From Salvia splendens (Eukaryota; Streptophyta; Magnoliopsida; Lamiales; Lamiaceae), in assembly GCF_004379255.2 (NCBI RefSeq), contig NC_056033.1, positions 38,962,719 to 39,026,718 on the forward strand: a stretch of 64,000 bases of DNA, given 5' to 3'. Made by a program: the position numbers and the translations under genes. This document shows, piece after piece, positions 1 to 11,539 of the stretch (position 1 is the stretch's first letter; each line of letters begins with the position of its first letter). Below the pieces are notes generated by a model that saw only the letters and a program-made list of their open reading frames with translations, was not told the DNA's origin and searched no databases.

Positions 1-535
1 CACATCACTCTTATTATGATTTTACTTCACTCTTGTTTACAAAACACATCACTCTTGTTTACAAAACACATCACTGTTATTATGATTTTACTTCACTCTT
101 GTTTACAAAACACATCACTCTTATTATGATTTTCCTTCACTCTTATTTACAAAACAAATCACTCTTGTTTACAAAACACATCATTCTTAGCATGATTTTA
201 CTTCACTCTTGTTTAGAAAACACATCGCTCTTAGCATGATTTTACTTCACTATCGTTTACAAAACACATCACTCTTATTATGATTTTACTTCACTCTTGT
301 TTACAAAACACATCACTCTTAGCATGATTTTACTTCACTCTTGTTTACAAAACATATCACTCTTATTATGATTTTACTTCACTCTTATTAACAAAACGCA
401 TCACTATTAGCATGATTTTACTTCACTCTTGTTCACAAAACACATCACTATTAGCATTATTTTACTTCACTCTTGTTAACAAAACACATCACTATTAACA
501 TGATTTTACTTCATTGTTGTTAACAAAATACATAA
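1..535. repeat. 44/22-bp minisatellite
   Basis: This is a tandem array of a 44-bp unit beginning CACATCACTCTTATTATGAT and ending in GTTTACAAAA. Some units are shortened to a 22-bp form that lacks the middle part. Copies become more diverged to the right, and the array fades near position 535. The left end is cut by the window edge, so its true size is unknown. Short open frames inside it only reflect the repeat. I see no gene between 541 and 932. Confidence 0.9.
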
Positions 536-932
536 CTATTGTATACCGTATTGTCGAAATGTTAAAGAGATATGGGAACAAAAATAGAAAATTTTAAATA
601 AGTCAGTATTTCATTTCGTTGTGCATGCATTATCAGTCATGTTAGACAATATTTTTAACGAGATCATTCAAGAAATCTAGTAGTCCAGTGTAAAATTTGT
701 AGTGAGAATTTGTGAGTGGGGAATTTGAAGATACAAAAAACTGCATTAGCATTCTAGAATAGAGAATCTGGTCTCCGCCGCTTCCTTAGCTACCAAGAAT
801 TAGCATAATTCTGCACCACTGATTATGCTCTCTCTGCCAAAAACGCATTTTAATTACTACTACTACTACTTTCCAACCATAATTAAACCCAAACATTTCC
901 TCTCATACCAATCAATTTTTCATTTAGACGCG

Positions 933-1076
933 ATGACCAACCGAGACGACTACAAGATCAAAGACACGAAGCCGCAGCTGGGCGAGCGGTGGCCGCACGG
1001 CGGCGTGCGTGGCGGCGGAGGCTGGATCACGAGCGACAGGCTGACTAGCACCTACGATCTCGTGGAGCAGACCTAA
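933..1076 (+). pseudogene. N-terminal fragment of an MCTP/FTIP-type multiple C2 domain protein
   Basis: The 47-codon frame starting at the ATG at 933 reads like the conserved stretch before the second C2 domain of plant MCTP/FTIP proteins: DYKIKDTKPQLGERWPHGG, then a Gly-rich run, GWITSDR and STYDLVEQ. In complete proteins this leads straight into a C2 domain beginning with a YLYVRVVKA-type strand. Here a stop follows directly after VEQT, and no C2-like or membrane-anchor sequence is seen downstream. MCTP/FTIP proteins tether ER to plasma membrane at plasmodesmata and help transport regulators such as FT. I read this as a captured or truncated gene piece that probably has no function of its own. 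It could instead be an exon whose remainder lies elsewhere. The family match is from memory of the motif. Confidence 0.72.
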
Positions 1077-1325
1077 CAATCCGACGAAGATCGACAATTC
1101 ATAGCTTTTAAAAATTTCTTCCTTCTTCTTCAATGGCATAATTTGGCTGCAATTACAATTATACCCCCGCCTTGTTATTGTAGAGTAAATTTGTGATTGA
1201 AGGAACTAATTTCTCCTTAAATTCAAAAATTACATGTATTAATACTAGCCCTTGATTTTCTTGATCTTGTGGCTATGATTTGTTCTCTAGTTATAGGTTT
1301 AAGGGGCTTTTGCTCTAGATCACTA

Positions 1326-1358
<33 letters not shown>

Positions 1359-2369
1359 GGAAAATGATCAATACAAAACTTGATCTCAATACAAAATCCA
1401 GACCAAATCCTGACCATGAGATTTGACAATCCAATGGTCAATAATTAAATAAAAACACGGAGGGTCATTGTAAAGCAGTTTTAGGTCATATTATAAACTT
1501 TGGATTTGAGGTCATGTTAAGATCATTTCATGTCATCCTTACTATAAGTCATACAAACTAGGGTTTCATGTCATTTCATTGTAAAGCAGTTTTAGATCAG
1601 TTTTAGGTCATATAGTCCAATTATTCACAAATCCACTCTTAAAGATCGAACCACCGAACCATACCAAATTAGGGTTTTTTATCTAGTTTTTTATGGATGA
1701 GAGGCACAAATTTATCATTTATTTTCGCCTTCATCACGAGCCTATTTTAATTCATCCGAAGGTAAATAAGTCATACAAACATGTTACAAAGATTTAACTT
1801 CATTCCAGTAGGTCCTTACTTCATTCCAGTAGGTTTTTACTTCATTCCAGTAGGATTATTACTTCATTCCAGTACGAAAATGCGGTTTCGCCGTCGCGTG
1901 CCGTTCTTTCTCTCTACAATATCTATCACCACCACCACAACGCTGATATGGTGTAATAAACACATGGAATGATGCAATAAATTATTGGAATGAAGTATGT
2001 GAAGCCCTACTGGAATGAAGTAAAAACCTTATCCAATGAAGTAATAATGTTTCTGAATGAAGTAATAAACGCACTTGAATAAATTGCATTTTTTAATGTA
2101 AATAAAGTAAAAACTCAGGTCAATGAATTCAAATGAAACATATGTTGAATCATTTCAAAACCTACTGGAAGAAAGTAAAAACATGTTGTAGTTTCAAGGT
2201 ATTACGTACGGAATGAAGTAATAAACCTATACAATGAAGTAAAATGGGCTTGTAATGAAGACCGAAAAATTTACACAGCAGCACATCTCATCAAAAAAAA
2301 CTAGATCTAATGGCCCAGATTTGGTCTCTAGTTCGGTCTTTAAAATTGGTTCGACATTGATCACAACCC
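1359..2369. mobile_element. Non-autonomous element flanked by (TA)n tracts, Mutator-MITE-like
   Basis: TA microsatellites at about 1335-1358 and 2370-2390 bracket about 1 kb whose ends are loosely inverted. The left end reads GGAAAATGATCAAT and later GACCAAATC; the reverse of the right end reads AGGGTTGTGATCAATG and later GAGACCAAATC. The inside is AT-rich and has no coding frame. It carries direct repeats of an ACTTCATTCCAGTAGG-type unit at 1797-1875 and inverted copies (TACTGGAATGAAGTAA) at 1985-2070. The superfamily is uncertain; insertion in TA tracts fits some Mutator-like MITEs. Confidence 0.5.
1797..2070. repeat. Inverted cluster of ~20-bp repeats
   Basis: At 1797-1875 the unit TTCATTCCAGTAGG with a short spacer occurs four times in a row. 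At 1985-2070 the reverse complement occurs several times, with more divergence. Further loose copies (GGAATGAAGTAATAAAC) continue to about 2250. The two groups could fold into a hairpin around a spacer of about 110 bp. Confidence 0.75.
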
Positions 2370-2390
2370 TATATATATATATATATATAT

Positions 2391-3955
2391 CCAACAAAAA
2401 AAATGCAAAAAAGATATCATAAATTTTCATAAGAGAATTATAAAAATGAAGATAAGCTATACTAATTAGATTAAGATTTTCCATACTAAAATTTAAAAAT
2501 AGATTATGACACACCGTTAGTTAAAACTCATAAATCATAAAATTGAAACATTCATTTACAATATAAGTTAATACACAAATTTGCAATAGAGAGTATGACT
2601 TGATAAAAAAAAGGAAGATGAATTCGCTTACCAAAAAATATTAAAATTTTGATAAGAGGATGTTGCAGTTGGACTGTCATTTTTGGAAAATTCCCAAGAC
2701 TCTCTCAGCCTGTAAACTTCAATGTGCAAACAAAGCAAAAGTCGAGTATTCTTCAATACATAGAAAAAAAAACTAGTAATAGATAAAAAAAAAATCCATG
2801 TATTTTACTAGCCAAAAGTGAAGACGGATTTAATAAACCGAATTTGTTGGGCAGACACATTGAAAAAGGTTCGCATGCGTCGGAAGGCAGAAGTGGTGAG
2901 GCGTCCCGCTCCAGCTCAAAACACAGAATTTAATTAATACGATGAGTTTGGACTACCTCGACTCCACTTGAATCCGCCACATGCTGAAATTCTAAGTGAG
3001 AAAGTTTGATGAAGCATTATTATCAACTACTGTTATACGTCGATATATGTTAGAAGAGATATCAATTCAGATAAAGAGTTTTCAACAAACCCTTACCTTT
3101 TTGAAGTGTGTTTTCGATATATTTAATTTTTTTTGCTTCAACTTTAGTTGACCCATTGGGTCATGTGGATCAGAGGCAAATTTCTATGCATCGGATTTAA
3201 TCCTAATTTATTTAAATTAAGTATTATAAATAAAATGTATTTTGAATTTTTTGATATACTATGAAATACAGCTTGTATATTAATGAGAAGGAGAATAATC
3301 TCGTTGAAGGTACCCTTTACAAGTGGAATGGATAAATTCATTCATTAGTAATGGACAAGAATATAAATTTCATAAATATCTTTCATGTCGTCTACTAATT
3401 ATTACACATATGGGTGAGACCTAGCTAGAATGTGTATGAAACCTTCAAAATATTTGACTCGGCCCGGCCAGCCATCCAGCTATGCGTAACCCCACACCTG
3501 CACATCTTCTCACTCCATTCGGTTTCACTATAGTTGACACTTTTTTCACCATCAAATTTAGTAAAATACTGATACTCATTAAGTTGCGTGTAAAAATAAA
3601 ATAAAATAGTAAATTATTAAAGAAGGAATATAGTCAAAAGGTAAATACTAGTATAGGGAGTATACTAGTCAATAGATAAGTATAGATAGATAAAAAGATG
3701 ATAAAGAATTAAGTAGAGATTAAATGTGTTAGATTAAAATATGATAAAAAAAATAATGTAGAGATTAAATGTGTTGATTATTATAGGACAAAAGGAGTAG
3801 TAAATTTTATCACAACTATACAACTAATATAAGAATAAGAAATGATAGTATACAAAAAGAGAGACAAAACTTGTCATTTAAAATTCAAACTCATTCAATT
3901 CCCCCCTATCAAATAAACCCCCACTCTCTCTCATTTCCAAAAATCTACAATCCAC
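2391..3955. other. Gene-free AT-rich upstream region of the GATL gene
   Basis: No gene is recognised here. The stretch is AT-rich apart from a short GC-rich island near 3455-3500. The last few hundred bases before 3956 are the promoter and 5' leader of the GATL gene; they include a pyrimidine-rich CTCTCTCTC stretch just before its ATG. No TATA box could be assigned with confidence. Confidence 0.6.
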
Positions 3956-5068
3956 ATGAAGAAGAGCACACAACCACCCCTCTTCTCTCTTTCTCTCACA
4001 CTAATTATTTTCTCTCTATTTGCCACTCCCTCGTCTCAACAAAATGTCACAACCTCAATCTCACAACAATTTAGAGAAGCCCCCCAATTCTACAATGCCC
4101 CATCCTGCCTTCCAATCGAGGACGACGAAGACGACGACGACAACAACAATAACAATAGCAGACGCGGCAGCGTCAACAAACAATTCATTTGCTCTAGCGA
4201 CGCTGTCCACGTGGCCATGACCCTCGACGCGGCCTACATCCGCGGCTCGATGGCCGCGATCCTCTCAATCCTCCAGCACACCTCGTGCCCGCAGAACGTC
4301 GTCTTCCACTTCGTCGCCTCGGCCTCGGCCGTCGCGCCCCTCCTCAGCTCCACCATCGCAGCCTCCTTCCCGTACCTCGCATTCGAGATCTACCCCTTCC
4401 GCGACTCCGCGGTGGCGGGGCTAATCTCGACCTCCATCCGTTCCGCCCTCGACTGCCCTCTCAACTACGCCCGCAGCTACCTCGCCGACCTCCTCCCGGC
4501 CTGCGTCCGCCGCGTCGTCTACCTCGACTCCGACCTCGTCCTCGTCGACGACATCGCGAAGCTCGCCGGAATCCCTCTCGCCGCCCGCAGGGTCCTGGCG
4601 GCGCCGGAGTACTGCAACGCCAACTTCACCGCCTACTTCACGCCGACGTTCTGGTCCAGCCCCTCCCTCTCCGGCACCTTCGCCGGCCGGAACGCCTGCT
4701 ACTTCAACACCGGCGTAATGGTGATCGATCTCCGGCGGTGGCGCAGCGGCGGGTACACGGCGAGGATTGAGGAATGGATGGAACTGCAGAAGAGGATGAG
4801 GATCTACGAGCTGGGATCGCTGCCGCCGTTTCTGCTGGTGTTCGCCGGAGAGATTGAGCCGGTGGATCACCGGTGGAACCAGCACGGCCTCGGAGGGGAT
4901 AACTTCCGCGGGCTGTGCCGGGACCTGCATCCGGGCCCAGTCAGCCTGCTGCATTGGAGCGGGAAGGGCAAGCCGTGGGCCCGACTGGACGCGAGCCGGC
5001 CCTGCCCGCTCGACGCGCTCTGGGCGCCGTACGATCTGCTCAAGCCTCCCTATTCTTTCGATTCTTGA
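3956..5068 (+). CDS. GATL-like galacturonosyltransferase-like protein (GT8 family)
   Basis: This is an intronless 370-codon gene. Residues 1-28 form a hydrophobic N-terminus that can act as a signal peptide or membrane anchor. Residues 55-69 are a low-complexity Asp/Asn run. The GT8 catalytic domain follows: [19 protein letters not shown] at 87-105, the metal-binding DSD at 191-193 within [23 protein letters not shown] at 251-262, and the HWSGKGKPW signature at 333-341. GATL proteins lack the long N-terminal region of GAUT enzymes and act in the Golgi on pectin and xylan-related polysaccharides. Whether each member is itself a catalyst is known only for some. Length (about 345-390) and the single exon match the family. 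The coding part is far richer in G+C than its surroundings, which produces long spurious frames on both strands. Start chosen: first ATG before the hydrophobic segment. The exact GATL number cannot be given. Confidence 0.93.
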   Translation: MKKSTQPPLFSLSLTLIIFSLFATPSSQQNVTTSISQQFREAPQFYNAPSCLPIEDDEDDDDNNNNNSRRGSVNKQFICSSDAVHVAMTLDAAYIRGSMAAILSILQHTSCPQNVVFHFVASASAVAPLLSSTIAASFPYLAFEIYPFRDSAVAGLISTSIRSALDCPLNYARSYLADLLPACVRRVVYLDSDLVLVDDIAKLAGIPLAARRVLAAPEYCNANFTAYFTPTFWSSPSLSGTFAGRNACYFNTGVMVIDLRRWRSGGYTARIEEWMELQKRMRIYELGSLPPFLLVFAGEIEPVDHRWNQHGLGGDNFRGLCRDLHPGPVSLLHWSGKGKPWARLDASRPCPLDALWAPYDLLKPPYSFDS

Positions 5069-5071
5069 TTG

Positions 5072-6822
5072 ATAAGGGAATTTTTTCGTGTTTGTAAGTA
5101 AATTCGTCGGTAAACTCTGTTTTTTTTAGTGTATAGAGAGATGTTACATTCATAAATTTTTCATTGTATTAAATGTTACTACAACACAATATACCGAAAA
5201 ATAATGTCGTCTTCGATGATTGTTTTGTCTTCGGGTATAATACATTTGATTGTATGTGCCATAATTTTAGATTGTTTGAAGATGAATGAAAGTTCTTTTT
5301 CATGATTGAGGTAAATTTCATTAGCTTAAGGAGCAAGGAGGATAAGAATAGATAATACTCTCTCAGTCCAACAATAGGAGTCACTCTTGTTGTAAGCACG
5401 AGTTTTAAGAAAAGTAAAGAATAAGGGTTGAAATAATTAGTTGAATATGTCGCCCATTTTTTATATTGGTTTTATAATAAAATGTGAGTGGAGTGAATTA
5501 GTAGAATGTGAGAGATACTTATTATTTATGGTTAAAAAAATGAAATGCGACCCTTATTGTGTGACAGATCAAAAATGGTAAAATGTGACTTTTATTATCA
5601 GACAGAGGAAGTAGTACAAAGCAAAAAATTAAACATATGGGTATTTCATTTCTCTTATAATCAATTAGGTTTAGAATGAAATCTCACTAAAATTTGGTTG
5701 ATATATTTATCATGTGTCAATGAATGGAATCGTACATAATCTTCATAAAATCTAATATGATACTATTAGATTAGATCTCATGGTCGAGTTGAATGTACTG
5801 CCAACTTTCATGTGTCAATGAATGGAATCGTACATCATCTTCGTAAAATCTAATATGCTATCAGATTAAGCTCAAGTTGAGTGTATAGTCAGAAGTGATT
5901 GAACATATGTGATCCTGTTAAAAATTATATATTAAGATTTACACGTGAATTGTGTGAAATACTAAAAAAAATAGTACTATCAATTTAAATATCTAGTGAA
6001 CCAATTAATGTAAAAAAAATATAATGTCTTTGCATAAACATGAAATAAAAGAGATCGGCTTAAATGGCAAGCGAATAAACGTAGAAACGAGAGTAATATG
6101 AATGTGGAAATGATTAAATAAAATCTCGTAATGAAAAAGACAAAAGAAGCATGATTCATAACATGGATCATCATTGTTTATGTGAAATAACAGATGGCTT
6201 CTTTTCAATACATAAAGTCAGCCACTTAGATTATCTGTTAACTAATTTCAAATATTATGATGCTTCTTTTAATTGTTGTTTTCTAATCAATTCGATTTAA
6301 TTTTTATAATGGACAAAATAGAGCCTGCAATACATACGCTGACCTTTTTAAACACACATAACATGGAAAGCTAATTCCAGTTGCTATTCTTATTTGAAAT
6401 TCACTATCATATTGAGTTAATATCAATTTCAGTTATTTAGAATCTAGAGATGATTAATCTAATCAAGTATTATCTGATCGTTTTCACTTATAGTCAATTT
6501 TCTATTATAGTTTGGCTTCTGACTTAATTTTTCCCTTCTTACATGTATCATGGCTTTATGTCATATAGGAGTATTATTTAAGTCTGAATATCTAGCTATA
6601 TAATCATAATTTATCACGAAAAAAATCAGTTTACATTTTACAACTAGTGACAGATAAGTAGGGGCTTAAATCCCACCTTTTTTTTATATTAAAATCGTCG
6701 ATTTTTTTTTTTTATCTTTTTTTAAAAAAAAATTTAGTGGAAAACCCCTCATCATCAATTCATCATAACAAAACAATGAAATATAAATAAGTTATTATCT
6801 TGAAATTCTGAGTTTAAAATTA
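5072..6822. other. Gene-free region downstream of GATL
   Basis: No gene is seen. It holds the GATL 3' flank, a Stowaway-like MITE at 5358-5611, and a tandem duplication of about 99 bp. The duplicated segment begins CATGTGTCAATGAATGGAAT at about 5712 and again at about 5810. The remainder is AT-rich. Confidence 0.6.
5358..5611. mobile_element. Stowaway-like MITE
   Basis: The left end reads CTCTCTCAGTCC and the right end, reversed, reads CTTCCTCTGTCTG. Both ends are flanked by TA, the target repeat of Tc1/mariner-type Stowaway MITEs. There is no coding content. Confidence 0.6.
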
Positions 6823-6824
6823 TA

Positions 6825-7075
6825 CTCCCTCCGTCCGCCATTAAATGTCTCATAGTTGACCGGCACAAGTTTTTAAGAAATTGTTTGACTTTATGAAGTA
6901 AAGTTGGTGGAATGTGAGGTCTACTTTTATATATTGATTTTATAATAAAATGTGAGTAAAATGAGTTAGTGGAATGTAGGGTGCACTTACTAAATATGGT
7001 AAAAGTGAAATGATACATTTATTAGTGAACGGACGAAAAAGGAAAAATGAGATATTTAATAACGGACGGAGAGAG
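6825..7075. mobile_element. Stowaway-like MITE
   Basis: Terminal inverted repeats CTCCCTCCGTCCG (left) and CTCTCTCCGTCCG (right end, reversed) are flanked by TA on both sides. The body contains the usual A+T-rich sequence of plant Stowaway MITEs and no gene. Confidence 0.85.
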
Positions 7076-7437
7076 TATTATATACAGTCCTACCAAAATA
7101 AATTTCTCTCCATAATTTGTTAGAGGAATTTAGTATTATACTCTGATATCCGTGAGTCTCATTTTCAATTAAGTTTTTAGTATTAGTATAATGTACTGTA
7201 CCAACTGAAACAGCAAATAAAAAGAAAAGAGAGAAAAAAAAACATGTTTATTTCTGGTGAACCAAACATTGAAAGGTCGTACGTTCCAAATTTAAAAATG
7301 ATTGCTTATGACTTTCAAAATATATCGAATGATTAATTAGGAATAAACTTATGTCAAAAGTTTGAAATTTTGTTTGAAGATGTGTCGGTAGAACAACGAA
7401 AGCACATAGAAACAGCCCCACAACGATATATCAATTA

Positions 7438-8355
7438 GGGCACCCGCAATGCGTGCCTTCGCGGTGCCGCGTTTCGTTTTGGAGGAACGAAACCGCGGAG
7501 ACACGCGTTGCAGCCGCCCATTCCGTGCCCATGCCGTGCCTATGGCGTGCCGTGTGTCGTAGCTGCGAGACGCGGCACGACACGTCTCGCGTCGCAGCGC
7601 ATGCGTGACGCCCACTCGCTGCCCTGCGAGTGGGTTTCGTCACGGTGACGCAATAATTCACTTTTTTAAAAAAATTCAAATTTAATTAAAAATTTTTTAT
7701 TATTTTTTGCAACGGTAATGTTACCGTTTTTTTTTTAATTTTTTTAAATTTATTTACTCTATAAATACTCATATATCATACTCATTTCACTCACAAACAC
7801 ACATCTATTCCTCTCAAATCCTCTTTATTTCCACCCCAGTTTTCATCTCAAATCAAATCTGTTTTTCTTCTCCCAAATTTAATCAAACTAATGGATCATT
7901 TTGAACAAATGCATCAAATAATGGAACAATCACTTGAAGAAGATCGACGACGGGAGGCGTAAGAAGCCGCGCCGCCCCAACGACGCTCCTGTACGTACAT
8001 CCATCGTAACCGGGAGGAAGCCGCATCAAGGTTAGTACGCGACTACATTTGGGCAAACTTTGGCGGATGAAATTATTAAATTGTGTACTTTTATTTTTTA
8101 GGAAATTATTAAATTATGTTTTTTACGAATTTTATATTGTAAGTTTATTTTATTTAATGAAGTGTGTTTGTTTTAATTGAATTGGGTTGGAGATAAAAAT
8201 AAAAAATGAAATTGAATGAATAGTAATTTAAGGAACGAGTAAGAAACAGAGGGTTACAGGTTCCGTTCCTTAGTTAAGGAAAGGAGTAAAAAAGTATAGT
8301 GGGGCCCGCAAATAGTAGTTTAAGGAACGGTGGGGAAACAACGTTGTGGATGACC
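7438..8355 (+). mobile_element. Harbinger-type MITE, deletion derivative of the element at 60914-63759
   Basis: TTA target repeats lie at 7435-7437 and 8356-8358. The left end reads GGGCACCCGCAATGCG and the reversed right end reads GGTCATCCACAACG. The GC-rich left arm (7440-7650) is followed by a TATAAATA box near 7760, a leader, and an ATG at 7891. The 23-codon frame there (7891-7962, MDHFEQMHQIMEQSLEEDRR then a stop) matches the start of the decayed transposase at 62541. The similarity continues past the stop through the CATCCATCGTAACCGGGAGG segment near 8000. The middle of the transposase is missing. The element therefore keeps the promoter and first codons of its parent but cannot move by itself. 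Confidence 0.88.
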
Positions 8356-8404
8356 TTAGATATGCATAAATTCGACATCTTTAGTAAAGAAAAAAAAATT
8401 TATT

Positions 8405-8600
8405 TTAATCCTTGCATAGTCGAATGGTATGGACTCGTCCGTTCTTAACCAAATGGTCAGAAGTTCGATCACTGACTTTGGTTACGGAGCAATCTTAGTT
8501 CTTTGACCAATTGTCCCACCTTTCGATGCGCTAGAATTTGGCGAATTTTACTTGTCTTTTAAATTCGGCGAACAGAGCCTTTGCAATAGGGTTAGTTTGT
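8405..8600 (+). mobile_element. Possible tRNA-derived SINE fragment
   Basis: TAGTCGAATGG near 8418 fits a polymerase III A box, and AGTTCGATCAC near 8471 resembles a B box at about the right spacing. No clear poly-A or T-rich tail or target repeat was found, so this is tentative. The rest of 8359-8995 is AT-rich and has no recognisable gene. Confidence 0.3.
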
Positions 8601-9003
8601 TGACGGAGACTTTGACTGCGTCTAAAGGACCGGCGTCGGAGCTGTCGCCGAAAATCGATCGAGGTAAAGGGGGGATGGGATGTATTAAGTAGAGTAGCCT
8701 CAAGTTTTGGCAGTATTTGGGCATGATTTAATTTAGATTTTCTTAAGCTAATTAAAAGAGCAATATGGCCAAGCTAGTTAACTAAATACTGGGCAGAGAT
8801 AATAAAATGAGCTGGGCTGTAATTATTAATTTGGCCATTATTATGAGCTTATTTCACCTTCTAAAGTTTCAAAAGGAGAATTTGTGTGTGAAGACTTAAT
8901 AGTAGTGGTGTAAGGTTTCGTGTTTGAGTCTAAAAATATTTATTTATTTATCAATAAATAAGAGAATTTGTACTTGTATTAAAGCTGACGACGCCTATAT
9001 ATT

Positions 9004-9693
9004 CAGTGGCGGATCCAAGATTTTTGATTCGGGAGTACGAAAAAATAGTGAATTGGATTTTTAAAATTTCCACCAATCTTTTATATTCTCTTTAATACAT
9101 TTTAATCATCATAATATATAGCAGGAGTGTCATTTTAGAATTAAGAAATTTTATTATAGAAATAAATGAGTTGGTTTTAGTATTATTATTTGGATAGCTT
9201 TCACTAACTAAAACGAATCGTCTGAAATTTATGTATGATAAAAAGGATATAATTTTTTAAATGAATTAGGAACTGAAAATATAAAACTTTATATTAAATC
9301 AAAATAATGTACAAAGAAGTGAAAGAAAAGAACATAGAGAAATGATTAAAAAAAGTTCAATGTATTAGAACAAAATTAAAAAACGTAATCAATAAAAAAA
9401 CTATATGTATTAGAAATAGAAAAGTTAAAAGAGTTAAATATTGTAATTATAATGCTTTATAGGAAAATAAATGCTTAAAAGAGTTACAAAAACAAATCCA
9501 TTAAAGGATAAATAAATGCTAATAATAGCTAAAAAGCATAATCCGTTACAGATTAAACAAATGCTCAAAATCCAAGAACAATCGAACCGTGCTCTCCACA
9601 TCAAATAAGTGTAATTTCACCACTGCGCTACTAATCAGATTGGAATTTGGGGGTACAATTGTACCATTTTGTATTGAATTGGATCCGCCACTG
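9004..9693. mobile_element. hAT-like non-autonomous element
   Basis: The inverted ends CAGTGGCGGATCCAAGA (left) and CAGTGGCGGATCCAA (right end, reversed) enclose 690 bp. They are flanked by near-identical 8-bp repeats, TATATATT at 8996-9003 and TATATACT at 9694-9701. An 8-bp target repeat is typical of hAT elements. The inside is AT-rich with no transposase. Confidence 0.8.
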
Positions 9694-9701
9694 TATATAC
9701 T

Positions 9702-10215
9702 ATTGCACAATTTTACACATAAAAAGTACTCGTTACGTTCCATAATAGATATCACACTTTTCTTTTCAATTTGTTCGACAAAAAATATCACATTTCATTT
9801 TTTAAAAAAACTTCACTCTCACACTAGTATAAATATACTATTTTCTGTTTTCAATCAACACACAAAACAATACTCCATCCGTCCCACCACATGTGATGGA
9901 TTTCTTTTGGGCACGTGATTTAAGAAAATGATATATGTTGAGTTAAAATGGTGAGAATAAAGTACGAGAGAGTAAAAAGTAAGAGAGATAGAGAGAATAA
10001 AATAAGGAAAAGATAATAAAATAAGAAAAAGAGAATAAAGTAATAGAGTGTTAAAGTTTTATTTTTTTTTTGTTAAAAAAGGAAACTGATTCAAGCTAAG
10101 AAAAATAGGATATGCCTTTAAATGTTTCAAAGTTTCTATGACAAAAAAGATTCTATCGGAGATTTGATGACAGATTTGTCCAAATCATAATGCGCGCGGA
10201 CCTAGTCAAATACTC
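9702..10215. other. Gene-free stretch with a truncated Stowaway-like end
   Basis: Near 9870 the sequence ACTCCATCCGTCCC looks like one Stowaway terminus, but no matching right end was found. It is followed by GAGA-rich sequence. No gene is seen. Confidence 0.5.
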
Positions 10216-10218
10216 TTA

Positions 10219-11040
10219 GAGCATCCACTATAGGCGGTCATCCCCAATAGCTCCGCCCCTTTTTTTTTTCATAGTTCCAATTTTTTTGTCCACAGCCTCA
10301 CTATAGGCGGGCACTTCCAATAGCTCCGAAATTTTATAACAAATTTTCATTTTATTTTTTTGTTTCATTTTTAAATCAGTTGAATTAAAATAATTATAAA
10401 ACGAGGTAATTGTGACCGAATATTCGTTGTATTGGCAAAGGTAAAATTATACAACAAACGTAAAAAAAATACAAATAAAAACGCCGCCACCGTCTAATCG
10501 GTGGCGGAGTCTGATTCCTCATCCTCTTCTCCGTCGCCTCCTTCTCCCTCGCTGTCGCCGCCGCCCCAGCACCCTCATCAGCCAAGCGCAGACGGCTGAG
10601 AAGGATAGCCGCCATATCCCGACGGCTGAGACGAATAGCCGCCATATCCCGATTCGTGCGAGTCGGGGGATTCGTCGTCTCCACCGTGCATTTTTAGAGA
10701 GTGAAAGTGTAGATAGTGAATGAAGGGAGATTGTGTGAAAATGGGGTAAATGGATGGTGGAGGAGTGGTATTTATAGAAGAAATTTTCGAAAAAAATAAT
10801 AAAAAAAAATTCAAGGGGGCGGGCTCCTATCGCCCCGCCGCCCCACTATAGATAGCCCCGCCTATCGCCCCGCCTCGCCCCAACCGCCCCGTCCTCGCCC
10901 CCTTATTGCCGATCCATCGTCCGTCCCGTCCTCGCCCCCATTTTTTCGTCCACCCCGGGGCAGACGTCTCTCCCACTATAGGCCGCCATGTCGTCGCCCC
11001 CTCCGAGGCGTCCGCCCCATTTTCCCTATAGTGGATGCTC
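10219..11040 (-). mobile_element. PIF/Harbinger-like non-autonomous element
   Basis: Long inverted ends begin GAGCATCCACTATAGG on both sides, with TTA target repeats at 10216-10218 and 11041-11043. The right arm is rich in CCCCGCC motifs. On the minus strand a TATAAATA box near 10770 precedes an ATG at 10691. The 37-codon frame there carries a doubled GYGGY..SQPS motif and then stops. A different frame just beyond continues as an acidic GDSEGEGGDGEE stretch ending SATD. This looks like the fused start and end of a larger element-encoded protein, probably the non-transposase ORF. Confidence 0.8.
10581..10691 (-). pseudogene. Remnant ORF inside the 10219-11040 element
   Basis: The frame starts at the ATG at 10691, about 80 bp after the TATA-like box, and begins MHGGDDESPDSHESGYGGY. 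A GYGGY/SQPS unit is repeated twice, and the frame then stops. An acidic tail in another frame follows at about 10560-10500. I do not recognise the protein. Its position matches a transposon-encoded accessory ORF reduced by internal deletion. Confidence 0.4.
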
Positions 11041-11539
11041 TTATCGTTCACTAAGATAATTTTTTTAAATAAAACTATTATTGTTTGGAAAATGAGACAC
11101 ATTAATAGAGAAAAGAATTTGACAAGGTAATTAGTCTTTTGATTAACAAACAAACTATGTTGAATATTTGACCTTCTGAAAAACTTGATTCACATTCCCC
11201 TTATTTTTCACCAAAGTGGGACACTAAAATTCCATTCCAAAAGGAAAACAACATTTTAAGAGGGATGTTTCTTTTTTTGTTCTAGATTAAAACTTAGATT
11301 CCGTAAGTGTACTGGAGTTTTTTTTTATTCCGGGTTTGAGAGAGACATATGACCCTCATGCGTCTCCTTTTAATGAGACGCATCATGGACATGCGTCTTT
11401 CATAAAGACGCATGACGGACATGCGTCTTTCTATTTTTCTGAAATTTTTTTTAACGACACACAACTATCATGCGTCTTAGGGAGAGACGCATCTCCCTCA
11501 TGCGTCGCTCATTTTTTTTACAAAATCATTCTTGGTTGT

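Noticed and set aside
1..535. CRISPR-like array
   Set aside because: The units are adjacent tandem copies with no unique spacers, in a plant genome. This is a minisatellite.
4285..4954. Long open frames overlapping the GATL gene on both strands
   Set aside because: They are Arg/Pro/Ala-rich frames forced by high GC content and have no family features. The GATL frame explains the region.
7349..7679. Minus-strand frames with many Arg residues
   Set aside because: They come from the GC-rich arm of the Harbinger-type MITE.
8405..8480. Functional tRNA gene
   Set aside because: A-box and B-box resemblance exists, but I could not form acceptor, D and T stems. At most a SINE fragment.
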